64,000 nt of DNA from Nostoc sp. MG11 (GCF_014904695.1 NZ_JACXXN010000007.1:186001-250000), one strand, 5' to 3'. Shown: positions 8,166 through 17,357, numbered from the stretch's first letter. Translations and numbers: made by a program. Notes: generated by a model not told the origin, from the letters alone.

Positions 8166-9288
8166 ATGGAAGTCTTAGAACTAAAACGCGAAATCGAAAC
8201 GTTGTCTGGTCGCCTGGGTAAAACCCAGCACTATCTTTGACGTACCTGCATTGACAGCCAAAATTCAAGACCTGGAACAAATATCAGCTCAGCCAGAATT
8301 TTGGAATGACCAAACCCAAGCTCAACAAACGCTACAAGAACTCAACGACCTAAAAGCCCACCTTCAGCAATATGATCAGTGGCAAGCCAGTCTAGAAGAT
8401 ACTAAAGCAGTAGTTGAGTTATTAGAGTTAGAAACCGACGAAGCACTCTTGCAAGAAGCGGAATCCACAATCACCAAGCTCAATCGTGACCTTGACCAGT
8501 GGGAGTTACAACAATTACTTTCCGGCCCCTATGATGCGGAAGGCGCTGTACTAACGATTAATGCCGGTGCTGGTGGTACAGATGCCCAGGATTGGGCATT
8601 TATGTTACTGCGGATGTACACTCGTTGGGCAGAAGCTCACGGCTATAAGGTAAGTCTAGCTGAAGAGTCTGAGGGTGATGAAGCCGGAATTAAATCAGCA
8701 ACCCTAGAAATTACTGGTCGTTATGCTTATGGTTATTTGCGGTCTGAAACAGGCACACATCGCTTAGTGCGAATTTCACCCTTTAACGCTAATGGCAAAC
8801 GACAAACCAGTTTCGCTGGGGTGGAAGTAATGCCGCAAATAGATAACTCTGTACAGTTGGACATTCCAGAGAAAGATTTGGAAATCACCACAACTCGCTC
8901 TGGCGGTAAAGGCGGACAGAACGTCAACAAAGTAGAAACAGCGGTAAGGGTTGTTCACCTCCCCACGGGGCTAGCCGTGCGCTGTACAGAAGAACGTTCT
9001 CAACTGCAAAACAAAGAGAAGGCCCTTGCTCGTCTCAAAGCCAAGCTGCTAGTCATTGCTAAAGAGCAACGTGCTCAAGAAATTGCTGAAATTCGTGGTG
9101 ATATGGTGGAAGCCTCCTGGGGCAACCAAATCCGTAACTATGTGTTTCATCCTTACCAAATGGTGAAGGACTTGCGTACAAACACAGAAACTACCGCGAT
9201 TACAGATGTGATGAATGGCGAACTTGATACATTCGTTCAAGCTTATCTACGGCAAGAAAACCAACTCGTAGAAAACACCCCTACATAA
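8166..9288 (+). CDS. prfB: Peptide chain release factor 2, expressed by programmed +1 frameshift
   Basis: Frees completed proteins at UGA and UAA. Frame 1 starts at ATG 8166 ([20 protein letters not shown]) and meets an in-frame TGA at 8238-8240 within TAT-CTT-TGA-C, the classical RF2 frameshift site; +1 shifting gives L-D-V-P-A-L-T-A and continues to 9288 (about 373 aa). The SPF tripeptide ([10 protein letters not shown]) and the GGQ loop ([14 protein letters not shown]) are present. A low RF2 level favours shifting and so self-regulates synthesis. The downstream hairpin at 9306-9340 is a good terminator. DUF3285, ybeY and dgkA follow. Confidence 0.96.
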
Positions 9289-9305
9289 TTTAAAGATTAG
9301 TTATG

Positions 9306-9340
9306 GGTACTAAGTATTTTTTTACTGTATACTTAGTACC
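9306..9340 (+). terminator. Rho-independent terminator of prfB
   Basis: GGTACTAAGTAT...ATACTTAGTACC is a perfect 12-bp stem followed by a T-rich stretch (TATTATTTATTTTTTTAG). It lies inside the extended open frame upstream of the DUF3285 gene, which argues that this frame starts only at 9435. Confidence 0.85.
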
Positions 9341-9434
9341 TATTATTTATTTTTTTAGTATTGATATTGGTGCGATCGCAACTCTACTCCATACCAACTG
9401 TTACATTTATAAAAGAGTCTGCGATCAAATAATT

Positions 9435-9590
9435 ATGACTAACTCCCCTTCAACAGAACCTCAACCCAGCTACGTAAAACTCGCCATGCGAAACATGGTG
9501 CGAAAGGGTAGCACATCCTTAAAACATTTTGCACTGACCGCCGTAGGACTTTTAGCTGTCCTCGTTGGTCTTGCTTATCTAACACGCTAA
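9435..9590 (+). CDS. DUF3285 family small membrane protein
   Basis: A 51-aa protein: polar N-terminus, the motif PSYVKLAMRNMVRKGSTSL at about residues 10-30, and one transmembrane helix (TAVGLLAVLVGLAYL) at the end. This matches my recollection of DUF3285, a cyanobacterial family of unknown function. ATG 9435 is chosen because the longer frame from 9303 would run through the prfB terminator hairpin. It sits between prfB and ybeY. Confidence 0.75.
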   Translation: MTNSPSTEPQPSYVKLAMRNMVRKGSTSLKHFALTAVGLLAVLVGLAYLTR

Positions 9591-9622
9591 CGATAAATGC
9601 TCACCTCAGCCTAGGAGACTAC

Positions 9623-10153
9623 GTGCCCCTGAGAGTTGAACTATATGTAGAAAATTATGATTACGAGTCCCCAGTAGCATCTGGAAAGATTGGGGACACA
9701 CATCCCCCAATCACTTCTGAAGCTTGGGAAAACTGGTTTGATATCTGGTTGGAAATACTTCATCCTCAGCTTCCAGCCGCGCCAAGTTACGAAATCGGTC
9801 TGCGCTTGACCGATGACTTGCAAATTCAGACCCTCAATGCTCAGTATCGACAACAAGATCAGCCAACAGATGTTTTAGCCTTTGCTGCTTTAGAGGTAGA
9901 CTTTCCTCAAAGTGAAGAAATGCTTGCTTCTGTGCCTTTATGTTTAGGTGATATTATTGTGTCTGTGGATACAGCCCAACGTCAAGCCCAACAGCAAGAA
10001 CACAGTTTGCCAACTGAACTAGCTTGGTTAGCTGCTCACGGCTTATTACATCTGTTGGGCTGGGATCATCCTGACGAAGAAAGTTTGAGGCGAATGTTAG
10101 AACAGCAGGTGATATTGTTACACGCAATAGGTATTTCTATTGACATAGAATAG
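9623..10153 (+). CDS. ybeY: Endoribonuclease YbeY (rRNA maturation)
   Basis: Zinc-dependent RNase for 16S rRNA 3'-end processing and ribosome quality control. 176 aa from GTG 9623. The signature AAHGLLHLLGWDHPDEE (about residues 131-147) supplies the three His zinc ligands, and the LTDDLQIQTLNAQYR and PTDVLAF motifs typical of the family precede it. An AGGAG-type ribosome site lies just before the start. The next gene, dgkA, is the usual neighbour in many bacteria. Confidence 0.95.
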   Translation: MPLRVELYVENYDYESPVASGKIGDTHPPITSEAWENWFDIWLEILHPQLPAAPSYEIGLRLTDDLQIQTLNAQYRQQDQPTDVLAFAALEVDFPQSEEMLASVPLCLGDIIVSVDTAQRQAQQQEHSLPTELAWLAAHGLLHLLGWDHPDEESLRRMLEQQVILLHAIGISIDIE

Positions 10154-10305
10154 CGGTGATTCGCGTGTCAGTAAGTGTTAATCTTGGGTAATAATTTTAT
10201 AATATTTCTGGAGAAAATTCCCTAAAACTGCCTCAAAGTTTATCAAGCCATGATAAATGGCAAAGATTCCCACTGTAGCTCCTATTTTTTTGTATTTTTA
10301 AGCCT

Positions 10306-10761
10306 ATGTCCCAAAAAGTTTCCCCACCACCAACGTCCAACACCTTACAAACACTGGTGACAAATGAACGGGAATTTTCCTGGCAGGTTGCCTCTAATTT
10401 ATTAGTTAGTTTTAAGTATGCTTGGGCAGGAATCAGCTATAGTTTTCAAACTCAACGTAACTTTCGCATCCACGTAAGTGTTTGCGCTTTAGCGATCGCT
10501 TTAAGCGTTTTTTTACATCTGCAAGCCGTGGAAATAGCTGTTATTGGTATAACTAGTGGTTTAGTTTTAGCATTAGAGTTACTCAATACAGCGATCGAGT
10601 CTCTTGTAGACTTGACTGTTAAGCAGACTTACCATGATTTAGCAAAAGTTGCTAAAGACTGTGCTGCTGGTGCTGTACTGGTTTCTTCTTTAGTCGCAGT
10701 GCTGGTAGCTGCTACACTCTTGCTCCCTCCTCTAGTATCCTTAATTATGTCGGCTTTCTAG
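10306..10761 (+). CDS. dgkA: Diacylglycerol/undecaprenol kinase
   Basis: Small integral membrane lipid kinase, 151 aa. Soluble N-terminus of about 30 residues, then the family core: SFKYAWAGISYSFQTQRNFRIH, two helices, and the active-site motif ELLNTAIESLVDLTV (about residues 90-104) with KVAKDCAAGAVLVSSLVA. Three transmembrane helices expected. In this family of Gram-positive and cyanobacterial type, undecaprenol may be the substrate rather than diacylglycerol. ATG start. Confidence 0.92.
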   Translation: MSQKVSPPPTSNTLQTLVTNEREFSWQVASNLLVSFKYAWAGISYSFQTQRNFRIHVSVCALAIALSVFLHLQAVEIAVIGITSGLVLALELLNTAIESLVDLTVKQTYHDLAKVAKDCAAGAVLVSSLVAVLVAATLLLPPLVSLIMSAF

Positions 10762-10962
10762 ATGTAGTTTGTGATCCTGCTCAGTCCGATTCCATTTAAA
10801 ATTTAGATGCTATAAAAGCGTCTGAAGGGAGATAGTCCGTCCGCACAGCTTTGCTTTTGTGGAAATGGAATTGAAGTTGAGGAAGCAGCTTTTTGTACTC
10901 TGGTTAACTGAATTCCGTACCACTATTTAGCCATCAATTAAGTCAATTTAGTAGGAAAGATA

Positions 10963-11151
10963 ATGACCCAAGTAATCGTAGGTGAAAATGAACACATTGA
11001 GTCAGCCTTACGTCGGTTTAAGCGAGAAGTTTCCAAAGCAGGAATTTTCCCAGACATGAGAAAGCATCGTCACTTTGAAACGCCACTGGAAAAACGCAAA
11101 CGCAAAGAAATTGCTAAGCACAGGCAGAGTAAAAGAAGTTTCCGCAATTAA
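10963..11151 (+). CDS. rpsU: 30S ribosomal protein S21
   Basis: 62 aa, starting [20 protein letters not shown] and ending in a strongly basic tail ([19 protein letters not shown]) as in bacterial S21. An AGGAAAG ribosome site lies seven bases upstream. Separated by 200 bases from dgkA and followed by a MITE copy and terminators, so it is likely transcribed alone. Confidence 0.96.
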   Translation: MTQVIVGENEHIESALRRFKREVSKAGIFPDMRKHRHFETPLEKRKRKEIAKHRQSKRSFRN

Positions 11152-11161
11152 CAACTGACAT

Positions 11162-11266
11162 ACAGTGGTTAGCATTTTCATGAATCATACGTAGAGACCG
11201 TAGATGTAACGTCTCTACAGGGTTTCGGGTTTTATTTATGTACTTCATTTACCTGAAATCTGCTGT
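11162..11266. repeat. 105-bp MITE-like element, copy 2
   Basis: Same 105-bp length and near-identical sequence to 8001-8105; starts ACAGTGG (one terminus mutated) and ends CTGCTGT, with the same internal GTAGAGACC hairpin. It begins 11 bases after the rpsU stop codon. Confidence 0.75.
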
Positions 11267-11377
11267 AGGTATAAAAAAGAGGGTAAAGGTTAAAGGAAAA
11301 AGGGATGAACTCTTCACTCACAAGGGGCGAAGTTTTTACCTTTTCCTGTTCTCCCTGCCCCTTCTTGATAAATTAAT

Positions 11378-11442
11378 GCCCTCATCGTATTTATGAGGGC
11401 TTTACTTATGGAAAACTCCATTCCCTTGTGGATGGAGTTTTT
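11378..11442 (+). terminator. Two consecutive terminator-like hairpins after rpsU
   Basis: GCCCTCATCGTATTTATGAGGGC (11378-11400) followed by TTTACTT, then AAAACTCCATTCCC...GATGGAGTTTTT (11413-11442). The second is similar to the terminator at 13611-13643, so it may be a dispersed hairpin family. Confidence 0.65.
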
Positions 11443-11474
11443 GGGCATAGATAAAGATTGACATCCTCCCGCCT

Positions 11475-11650
11475 CTAATCAGCCTTTCCCTGATATAGCG
11501 GGGAATTCCAAAGATCGCTCTTTAGATTTCTTCTTTCCACGAGTTGACTTGCTTGAAGGAGTTTCCTCTCCCAAGTATTGGTAAGTCTCTCCAGAGGGCC
11601 AAGTTTGACAAGCGCGGAAGTTTCTACACGATTGCTACCAAAACGACATA
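11475..11650 (-). pseudogene. Possible remnant of an IS605-type tnpB 3' end
   Basis: Minus-strand open stretch reading RFGSNRVETSALVKLG... to a TAG at 11475-11477, next to TTGACATCCTCCCGCC...AGCGGGGAATTCC (11458-11510), which resembles the conserved right-end sequence of IS605/IS200-family elements. No catalytic domain remains. The TnpB assignment is from recollection of such tails and is tentative. Confidence 0.35.
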
Positions 11651-11747
11651 AACGTTATTTTGATTAGAGTTGCAAAATTAAAATAGTTGCAACCAGTCAG
11701 AGAAATGCTCATATGATTTATTACTCTTAACGTAAGGATTACAGTTA

Positions 11748-12092
11748 ATGCAAGTTCTAAAAAGAGCCATCAAACCAGAAATCTATATATCGTTCCTCTA
11801 TATCTACAAAACTACTTGGGGAACTGCTGGTGATATCTGTTTAGTTCGTGAATCTGTAGCTAATTCAAGTCCATCGACGAAGTTTGTTGGTCACAAACTC
11901 CAACTAGCCCTACCAAAAGGGATGGAGCGCGATCGCATAGCGGGCTTGCCGGTGATCAAAGTTGCAGGTAATGTAGGCGACGGACATCCTAAAGAACACC
12001 CGCTGGAATGGGAAGCTTATGAAGGTGTAGATCAAGAAATAGCGATCGCGGCTCTGAAACCTTGGGGCTTCAAGTTAATTGAGTCCACGTAA
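11748..12092 (+). CDS. Hypothetical protein
   Basis: 114 aa, ATG start with AAGGATT upstream. Not recognised. No signal peptide or clear membrane helix; a short hydrophobic patch (IYISFLYIY) near the N-terminus, then a soluble region rich in charged residues (GNVGDGHPKEHPLEWEAYEG). Two HIP1-like GCGATCGC sites fall inside. It ends 27 bases before trpG on the same strand, so the two may be co-transcribed. Codon use looks ordinary for the window. A gene fragment cannot be excluded. Confidence 0.5.
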   Translation: MQVLKRAIKPEIYISFLYIYKTTWGTAGDICLVRESVANSSPSTKFVGHKLQLALPKGMERDRIAGLPVIKVAGNVGDGHPKEHPLEWEAYEGVDQEIAIAALKPWGFKLIEST

Positions 12093-12119
12093 TCCCAATC
12101 AAACCAGGAGCTATTAGTT

Positions 12120-12719
12120 TTGATTATAGTCATTGACAATTACGACAGTTTTACATACAACTTAGTGCAATATCTGGGAGAATTAGCGGCAGAGTTCCCA
12201 GTAGCAGATGATATTAAAGTTTTTCGTAACGACAAGATATCCATAGATGAGATTCGGGCATTAAAGCCAGACGTCGTAGTTATTTCCCCTGGGCCTGGTC
12301 GCCCAGACGATGCTGGAATTTCCCTAAAATTGATTGAACAACTAGGGCCTAAATTGCCAATTTTGGGTGTCTGTTTAGGACATCAAAGTATTGGTCAAGT
12401 GTTCGGTGGTAAAATAGTTTCTGCTCCAGAGTTAATGCATGGCAAAACTTCTCAGGTGTCTCACACTGGGGTGGGAGTTTTCCGGGGATTGGAAAATCCC
12501 ATGACCGCCACCAGATATCATAGTCTGGTGATTGAGCGCGAGACTTGCCCTGATGTGTTGGAAATCACCGCTTGGGTTGAAGATGGCACTATTATGGGAG
12601 TGCAACACCGGAACTATCCTCACATTCAAGGTGTCCAGTTTCACCCAGAGAGTGTCCTGACATCTTCGGGAAAGCAGTTATTGCGAAACTTTCTGGAACA
12701 GTTACAGTCGAGAGAGTAA
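12120..12719 (+). CDS. trpG: Anthranilate/aminodeoxychorismate synthase glutamine amidotransferase
   Basis: Class I glutamine amidotransferase, 199 aa, supplying ammonia to TrpE (tryptophan) or PabB (folate). Motifs: [18 protein letters not shown] at the N-terminus, [12 protein letters not shown] (oxyanion strand, about 56-67), nucleophile Cys in GVCLGHQ (about 83-89), and HPESVLT (His-Glu of the triad, about 173-179). Start is TTG 12120, because homologues begin directly at I-I-V-I-D-N-Y-D. No partner synthase is adjacent, so TrpG and PabA roles cannot be separated. Confidence 0.93.
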   Translation: MIIVIDNYDSFTYNLVQYLGELAAEFPVADDIKVFRNDKISIDEIRALKPDVVVISPGPGRPDDAGISLKLIEQLGPKLPILGVCLGHQSIGQVFGGKIVSAPELMHGKTSQVSHTGVGVFRGLENPMTATRYHSLVIERETCPDVLEITAWVEDGTIMGVQHRNYPHIQGVQFHPESVLTSSGKQLLRNFLEQLQSRE

Positions 12720-12722
12720 TTA

Positions 12723-13490
12723 ATGAAACGACGAAAGTTGATGGGCTATGCTGGGGCGGGGTTGGTCACAGCTTTCATTACTACCTTGAGTTCTGAATCT
12801 CAAGCTAACGCACAATCTAGCGGTTTATCAGTTCAGTGGTTGGGTCATACTTGCTTTCTATTTACTGGTGGCGGGGCGAAAATTCTCGTCAATCCATTTC
12901 GGGCGATCGGCTGTACTGCTAAGTACCGTCCACCAAAAGTTGCAGCAGATTTGGTACTAATTAGTAGTCAATTACTGGATGAAGGTGCGGTAGATGGACT
13001 ACCGGGAAATCCTAAGCTCATCTACGAACCAGGAGTTTACGAGTTCCAAGGCATCAAGTTCCAGGGAATTGCCATAGACCACGATCGCAAAGGTGGCAAG
13101 CAGTTTGGTTCAAACACCTCCTGGAGTTGGAAACAAGGAGGAATTAATATCCTGCACTTAGGGGGAGCTGCTGCGCCCATTTCCATTGAGCAAAAAATCC
13201 TTATGGGGCGTCCCGATGTGGCATTCATTCCTGTAGGAGGTAGTGCAAAAGCCTACAATGCCCAGGAAGCAAAGCAGGCGGTTCAGGTATTAAATCCTAA
13301 GTTGGTTGTTCCCACCCACTACCGGACACAAGCGGCTGACCCTGCTACATGCGATATTTCGCCACTAGATGATTTTCTCGCCTTAATGCAAGGCATGACA
13401 GTGCGTCGTAGCAATGGCGATACTGTTTCTCTTAGCCCTGGCAAATTACCGGAAAATGGGGAGATTCAGGTTTTGAGTTACAAGTTTTAA
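12723..13490 (+). CDS. Exported MBL-fold protein lacking the canonical metal motif
   Basis: 255 aa, three bases after trpG stop, so probably one transcript. N-terminus MKRRKLMGYAGAG followed by a hydrophobic stretch resembles a Tat or Sec signal. The body follows the UlaG-like metallo-beta-lactamase fold: WLGHTCFLF (about 38-46), ILVNPF (where ILTDPF is usual) and the C-terminal VVPTHYRT. The usual HxHxDH box is replaced by LISSQLLDEGAV, so the two-metal site is not intact. Later, IAIDHDRKGGKQFGSNT may hold one ligand. Function unknown; likely non-hydrolase or altered activity. Confidence 0.8.
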   Translation: MKRRKLMGYAGAGLVTAFITTLSSESQANAQSSGLSVQWLGHTCFLFTGGGAKILVNPFRAIGCTAKYRPPKVAADLVLISSQLLDEGAVDGLPGNPKLIYEPGVYEFQGIKFQGIAIDHDRKGGKQFGSNTSWSWKQGGINILHLGGAAAPISIEQKILMGRPDVAFIPVGGSAKAYNAQEAKQAVQVLNPKLVVPTHYRTQAADPATCDISPLDDFLALMQGMTVRRSNGDTVSLSPGKLPENGEIQVLSYKF

Positions 13491-13610
13491 ACAAAATACT
13501 AAGCAGGCTGACATTGTAAGCACTATGAATCTACTTTGTAGCCTGAGAAAAGGTTAAAGGGTAAATTTCATCTGGGGCATTGGGCATTTGTAACTTCTTC
13601 TCAATGCCCA

Positions 13611-13643
13611 AAAACTCCATCCCACAATTGGGGTGGAGTTTTT
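13611..13643. terminator. Bidirectional terminator between MBL-fold gene and FG-GAP gene
   Basis: AAAACTCCATCCC-ACAATT-GGGGTGGAGTTTTT: stem of about 12 bp with A and T runs on either side, lying between two convergent genes. Confidence 0.85.
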
Positions 13644-13657
13644 CATCCAGCAATATT

Positions 13658-14899
13658 TTAAGCAGTGTACCACTCTGGGCCAAGCTTATCTGCATCGCTT
13701 ACAGCAGTCTCAGTTGCTCTAGTTCCATCCATAGTCCAAATGGTGTCCGCACCTGCTGTCTGATCACGCCAGTAAACGTCAGTCTTGCCATCAGCGTTGA
13801 AATCGCCAAGCGATGGTGTCAAAGATGCGCCATTACTTGGTAAAAAAGCTTGACTACTAACTGTTGTACCATCCATCAACCAAGCTGTGTTCTCACCGGT
13901 TGCCTGATTGTGCCATAAAATGTCGGTCTTGCCATCACCGTTGAAATCGCCAATGTTGGATTTCCAGTTTGAGTCAAGTGTTCCCACAGCACCCTCAGTT
14001 ACGATAATGCCATTCACTTGCCAAATCTTGTTCTCACCGGTTGTTTCATTGCGCCACAGCAAATCAGTGCTCAAATCGCCGTTGAAATCGCCACGGGTAA
14101 AAGTCCAGCCGACATCTTGTGATTGCAGAGCAAAATTACTTGCTTGTGCGCCATCCATAAACCAAACGTTGTTTTCACCTGTTGTCTCATTGCGCCAGAA
14201 GATGTCACTCTTCCCATTACCGTCGAAATCAACCACGGTAGGAGTCAAGCCTGTAGTTGTAGTCTCTAGAACAGTCGCGCTGAGAACTGTTGTGCCATCC
14301 ATCTGCCAAAGAGCATTTTCGCCGGTTGTGCCATTATGCCAGAAGATATCGGTTTTGCGATCGCCGTTGAAATCGCCAATGTTAGGAGTCCAAGCTGGAT
14401 CAACTCTATCCAAAGCAACCGCACTCGCAACGTTGACTCCATCCATTAGTGCAAGGTTATTCTCACCCGTTGTTTTATTACGGAGTAAGAAGTCGGTCTT
14501 GCCATCACCGTTAAAATCAGCAGTTTTGTAAGTCCAGGCAGATATGTCAAACTGTCCCAAAGAACCTTGTTGGAGAACTTGTGTGCCATCCATTAGCCGA
14601 ACCACAATCTCACCTGTTTGAGAATTGACCCAAAGTTTGTCTGTTTTCCCATCACCGTTGAAATCAGGAAGAATCGCCGCATTAGTTAAGTAAGGATTGG
14701 GATTGGGATTCGCAGCGGCTACTATAGGCTGAGTCAAAGATTGATTTTGGAATGTTTGTGAGGAACTCTTACTCCCAAAAGTATAATCAGAATTTAAATT
14801 CTCAACAGAAGATGTCAAGACTTGTGACTTGGCGAAAGAGTCTTTTGCCCATTGAGATGTATTCAAAGACAAGTTTGACGAAGTTTTACTTTCAAACAT
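13658..14899 (-). CDS. FG-GAP/VCBS-repeat protein, probably secreted
   Basis: 413 aa. After a Ser/Asn-rich N-terminal region of about 75 residues come seven beta-propeller repeats of about 47 residues. Each has a calcium-type loop DFNGDGKTD or a variant (DFNGDRKTD, DFDGNGKSD, DFNGDLSTD, DFNADGKTD) and a TTGENxxWxMDGT segment. Such repeats form an integrin-like seven-bladed propeller. No classical signal peptide is seen, as in many cyanobacterial type-I-secreted surface proteins. ATG at 14899 follows an AAGAACCC stretch. Role unknown; cell-surface or matrix protein is inferred. Confidence 0.85.
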   Translation of the reverse strand: MFESKTSSNLSLNTSQWAKDSFAKSQVLTSSVENLNSDYTFGSKSSSQTFQNQSLTQPIVAAANPNPNPYLTNAAILPDFNGDGKTDKLWVNSQTGEIVVRLMDGTQVLQQGSLGQFDISAWTYKTADFNGDGKTDFLLRNKTTGENNLALMDGVNVASAVALDRVDPAWTPNIGDFNGDRKTDIFWHNGTTGENALWQMDGTTVLSATVLETTTTGLTPTVVDFDGNGKSDIFWRNETTGENNVWFMDGAQASNFALQSQDVGWTFTRGDFNGDLSTDLLWRNETTGENKIWQVNGIIVTEGAVGTLDSNWKSNIGDFNGDGKTDILWHNQATGENTAWLMDGTTVSSQAFLPSNGASLTPSLGDFNADGKTDVYWRDQTAGADTIWTMDGTRATETAVSDADKLGPEWYTA

Positions 14900-15489
14900 G
14901 ATGGGTTCTTATGGGTAGTTGTCATATTTTTTTAACTTTTTTTGGGAATATCTTTCTGTTATCAAATAACATTTACTAGAGCTTAAATATTTCTTTATAA
15001 CTCTTTTTTTTTAATGAATGTCAATTTTTAAAGACAAAAGCTTATTTGTTATAAATTATTCTTTATAAATTTTCAAGTGAGATATAAACAATTAGGAAAT
15101 ATTCTTTTGTATTCTATGTATGTCAGGATTTATAGATAAAATTTGCTATTTCTATCTAGTAATATAAAAGCCTATGAATTGTCAAAAAGCTAATTTTTAT
15201 CTTTCTTCTCTGCGTGAACATTAAAATTTTTATTTTTAAATATTTGTGCAAGGAGTCTAATATCTTGAAGTGTTGAATTCAAAACCTATGTGTATTTTAA
15301 AATGTTAATCACTCACATAAAATATCTACACTTGTAGCGATTTTCAAATAGATATGATTTTTACCTCACTCACGCAGAGACGCAAAGCCGCAGAGAAAAT
15401 ATCTGTGTAAACTTAATGGCGAATTCTATTCGCACGCCAGTTGCTTCAAGGCGGGTTTAGCTTATATAAATGCAATTTCTGTTCAGACA
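14900..15489. other. Intergenic, AT-rich, no gene seen
   Basis: 590 bases, very AT-rich, with no supported reading frame. At 15368-15393 it holds CTCACGCAGAGACGCAAAGCCGCAGAG, resembling a common dispersed cyanobacterial repeat, and at 15428-15460 a CGCCAGTTGCTTCAAGGCGG-like fragment related to the repeat family at 19326, 37690 and 53947. It should contain the FG-GAP gene promoter. Confidence 0.5.
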
Positions 15490-15530
15490 AAAATAAAGAG
15501 GTAAATCGTCTTTAAACGTTTTACCTCTCT
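15490..15530 (-). terminator. Terminator of map
   Basis: On the minus strand GAGGTAAAACGTTTAAAGACGATTTACCTC followed by TTTATTTTTG; an imperfect 11-bp stem plus T-rich tail, about 27 bases after the map stop codon. Confidence 0.75.
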
Positions 15531-15556
15531 CAACAATAAATAATTACAAATAGTAA

Positions 15557-16384
15557 TTACACTTTAGTGCGATCGGTTAAAATCTCATAACCGATATCTG
15601 TCACTAAGACTGTATGTTCAAACTGTGCCGATAGAGCATTATCTACTGTTACTGCTGTCCATCGGTCAGATAATGTTCGTGTATGTCTAGAACCAGCATT
15701 CACAATTGGCTCAATTGCTAGTGTCATCCCTGCACGGAGTTTAACATTGGGCATCTCACGAGTTCGGAAGTTGAATACTGAGGGTTCTTCGTGCAAGTTA
15801 CGACCAACACCATGTCCGGTGAATTCTTCCACTACACTAAAGCCATTGGCTTTTACATGGTCTTCAATTGCCCCAGCCAAGTCAAGCAAGTATACACCGG
15901 CTTTGACTTGTTCAATACCTTTATAAAGAGCTTCTTCAGCTACACGAATCAGTTTAGCTGCTTCAGGGGTAACTTCGCCTACAGCAATTGTAATACAAGA
16001 ATCCCCATGAAAGCCTTGGTAATAAGCGCCTGTATCTACTTTTAATACGTCCCCAGTCCGAATAACTTTCTTGGCACTGGGAATACCATGTACAACTTCA
16101 TTGTTAATACTAGAGCAGATAGAACCTGTAAAACCGTGATATCCTTTAAAGCTTGGTGTTGCATCCATCTCACGAATGCGTTTTTCTGCATAAGCATCTA
16201 AGTCAGCCGTAGTCATTCCTGGCTTTACTAGCTCAGAAATTTCTTTGAGTACTGTAGCTACTATTTTTGCTGATTGCCGCATAATTTCAATTTCACGCGG
16301 CGATTTAATTTCAATTCCTCGGCGTTGTTTTTTTGGAGGAGTAGACTGAGTTGCTTGAGAAAGTAAGTTACTGAAAATGTTCAT
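15557..16384 (-). CDS. map: Methionine aminopeptidase, type I
   Basis: Removes the initiator methionine. 275 aa, longer than the 250-265 typical, because of a Gln/Lys-rich N-terminal extension (about 1-24). Core motifs: [26 protein letters not shown] (His near 100), [18 protein letters not shown] (two metal Asp residues), [14 protein letters not shown] (metal His), and AIEPIVNAG (metal Glu), with the second Glu in QFEHTVLVT. All five metal ligands are present. Cyanobacteria usually have several map genes; this one is monocistronic. Confidence 0.95.
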   Translation of the reverse strand: MNIFSNLLSQATQSTPPKKQRRGIEIKSPREIEIMRQSAKIVATVLKEISELVKPGMTTADLDAYAEKRIREMDATPSFKGYHGFTGSICSSINNEVVHGIPSAKKVIRTGDVLKVDTGAYYQGFHGDSCITIAVGEVTPEAAKLIRVAEEALYKGIEQVKAGVYLLDLAGAIEDHVKANGFSVVEEFTGHGVGRNLHEEPSVFNFRTREMPNVKLRAGMTLAIEPIVNAGSRHTRTLSDRWTAVTVDNALSAQFEHTVLVTDIGYEILTDRTKV

Positions 16385-16559
16385 GGGGAATTAATAATTA
16401 CTGGCGTCTTGCGGCTTAAGAGTGAATGTTTTTTCTAGATTAGTTGAGAAATAATATCTATATTTAAGTTAACTTATTTTTCGTTACACACTCTGCCTCA
16501 CAGTTCCAGTCCATTGAATTAACACATCTGACATACTATCAGCATTCATCAAATAATTC

Positions 16560-17099
16560 TTAATTGCTGATGGCAATCTCTCCAGTCATACCTGCTTCTG
16601 TATGTCCTGCAATTGGACAACGTAAGCCATATTTACCTGGTTTCAGGGGCACAAACACCCATTCTGCTTCAGCACCCGGCTTTAGTTCTAGTTCGTGAAT
16701 GGCTCCTTTAATTTCTACTTTGCCTGCTTCAACTTTCTGTGTCCAGATGCCATCGGCAAAATCTTTAGCAGTAAAATAGTGCTTCTGTTGGCTGGGATTA
16801 GTGAGCCGTAGTTGATAGCGTTTACCAGCCACTAACTCTAAGTGATTTGGCTCGAACTTGAGTTCATTAGCCGAAGTACCTAAGCTAACTGTAATTTTTG
16901 TAGCTGGTTGCTTCAGTAAATTGTTAGACAAATTCGCGGCTACTGCTGGAGCAGCACTAGTAAAATTCCAGCATAAAAGCAACGTTAACATCACGTATAA
17001 CCGCAGTGTTGCTTGTAGCCGAAGAGAAGTGAAATAGGTGAGAATTTTAATTAAAACTTGGTATAAATGCTTGTAAATTGCCGTAAATAACTCGATCAT
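16560..17099 (-). CDS. Exported cupredoxin-domain protein
   Basis: Blue-copper-like domain. A hydrophobic signal segment (VMLTLLLCWNFTSAAPAVAA) ends in an AxA cleavage site. The mature domain carries a type-1 copper ligand set: His in KHYFTAKDF, Cys and His in RCPIAGH, and Met in EAGM, in the spacing seen in plastocyanin-like cupredoxins. Beginning is uncertain: the frame opens with TTG at 17135, ATG at 17099 is used here, and a third Met at about 16991 would start directly at the signal peptide. Likely periplasmic or lumenal electron carrier or copper binder. Confidence 0.8.
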   Translation of the reverse strand: MIELFTAIYKHLYQVLIKILTYFTSLRLQATLRLYVMLTLLLCWNFTSAAPAVAANLSNNLLKQPATKITVSLGTSANELKFEPNHLELVAGKRYQLRLTNPSQQKHYFTAKDFADGIWTQKVEAGKVEIKGAIHELELKPGAEAEWVFVPLKPGKYGLRCPIAGHTEAGMTGEIAISN

Positions 17100-17149
17100 T
17101 TCCGTTGCTAGTCTTATTAAAGTTAATGGTGGCAATGAGGAATTGTACT

Positions 17150-17232
17150 AATTCGTAATTTGTAGTAAGCTACGCTCTAAGCGTAGCTATGCCATTGGCG
17201 CAGCCTCTCGTAGAGAAGGCTTTACGTAATTA
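17150..17232. repeat. Dispersed repeat with AATTCGTAAT/TACGTAATT ends, copy 1
   Basis: Starts AATTCGTAATTTGTAGTAAG and ends GGCTTTACGTAATT, with internal palindromes CTACGCTCTAAGCGTAG and CCTCTCGTAGAGAAGG. Related copies are at 33945-34020 and 44655-44750. Confidence 0.65.
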
Positions 17233-17357
17233 AAAAAAGCAGATTTAATCTAGGTAACATTCTTTGAATCTGTAGCCTGATTTTGGAGAATTGGTATTTG
17301 GTATTGTAAATTGCAGGGAAGTATATTACTTAATTATCTATTAACTTGCTCCCACTT

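Noticed and set aside
9303-9434. N-terminal extension of the DUF3285 protein from the first ATG
   Set aside because: The extension would pass through the prfB terminator hairpin and is not family-like.
13908-14531. 207-residue plus-strand frame
   Set aside because: It is a regular shadow of the FG-GAP repeats on the opposite strand.
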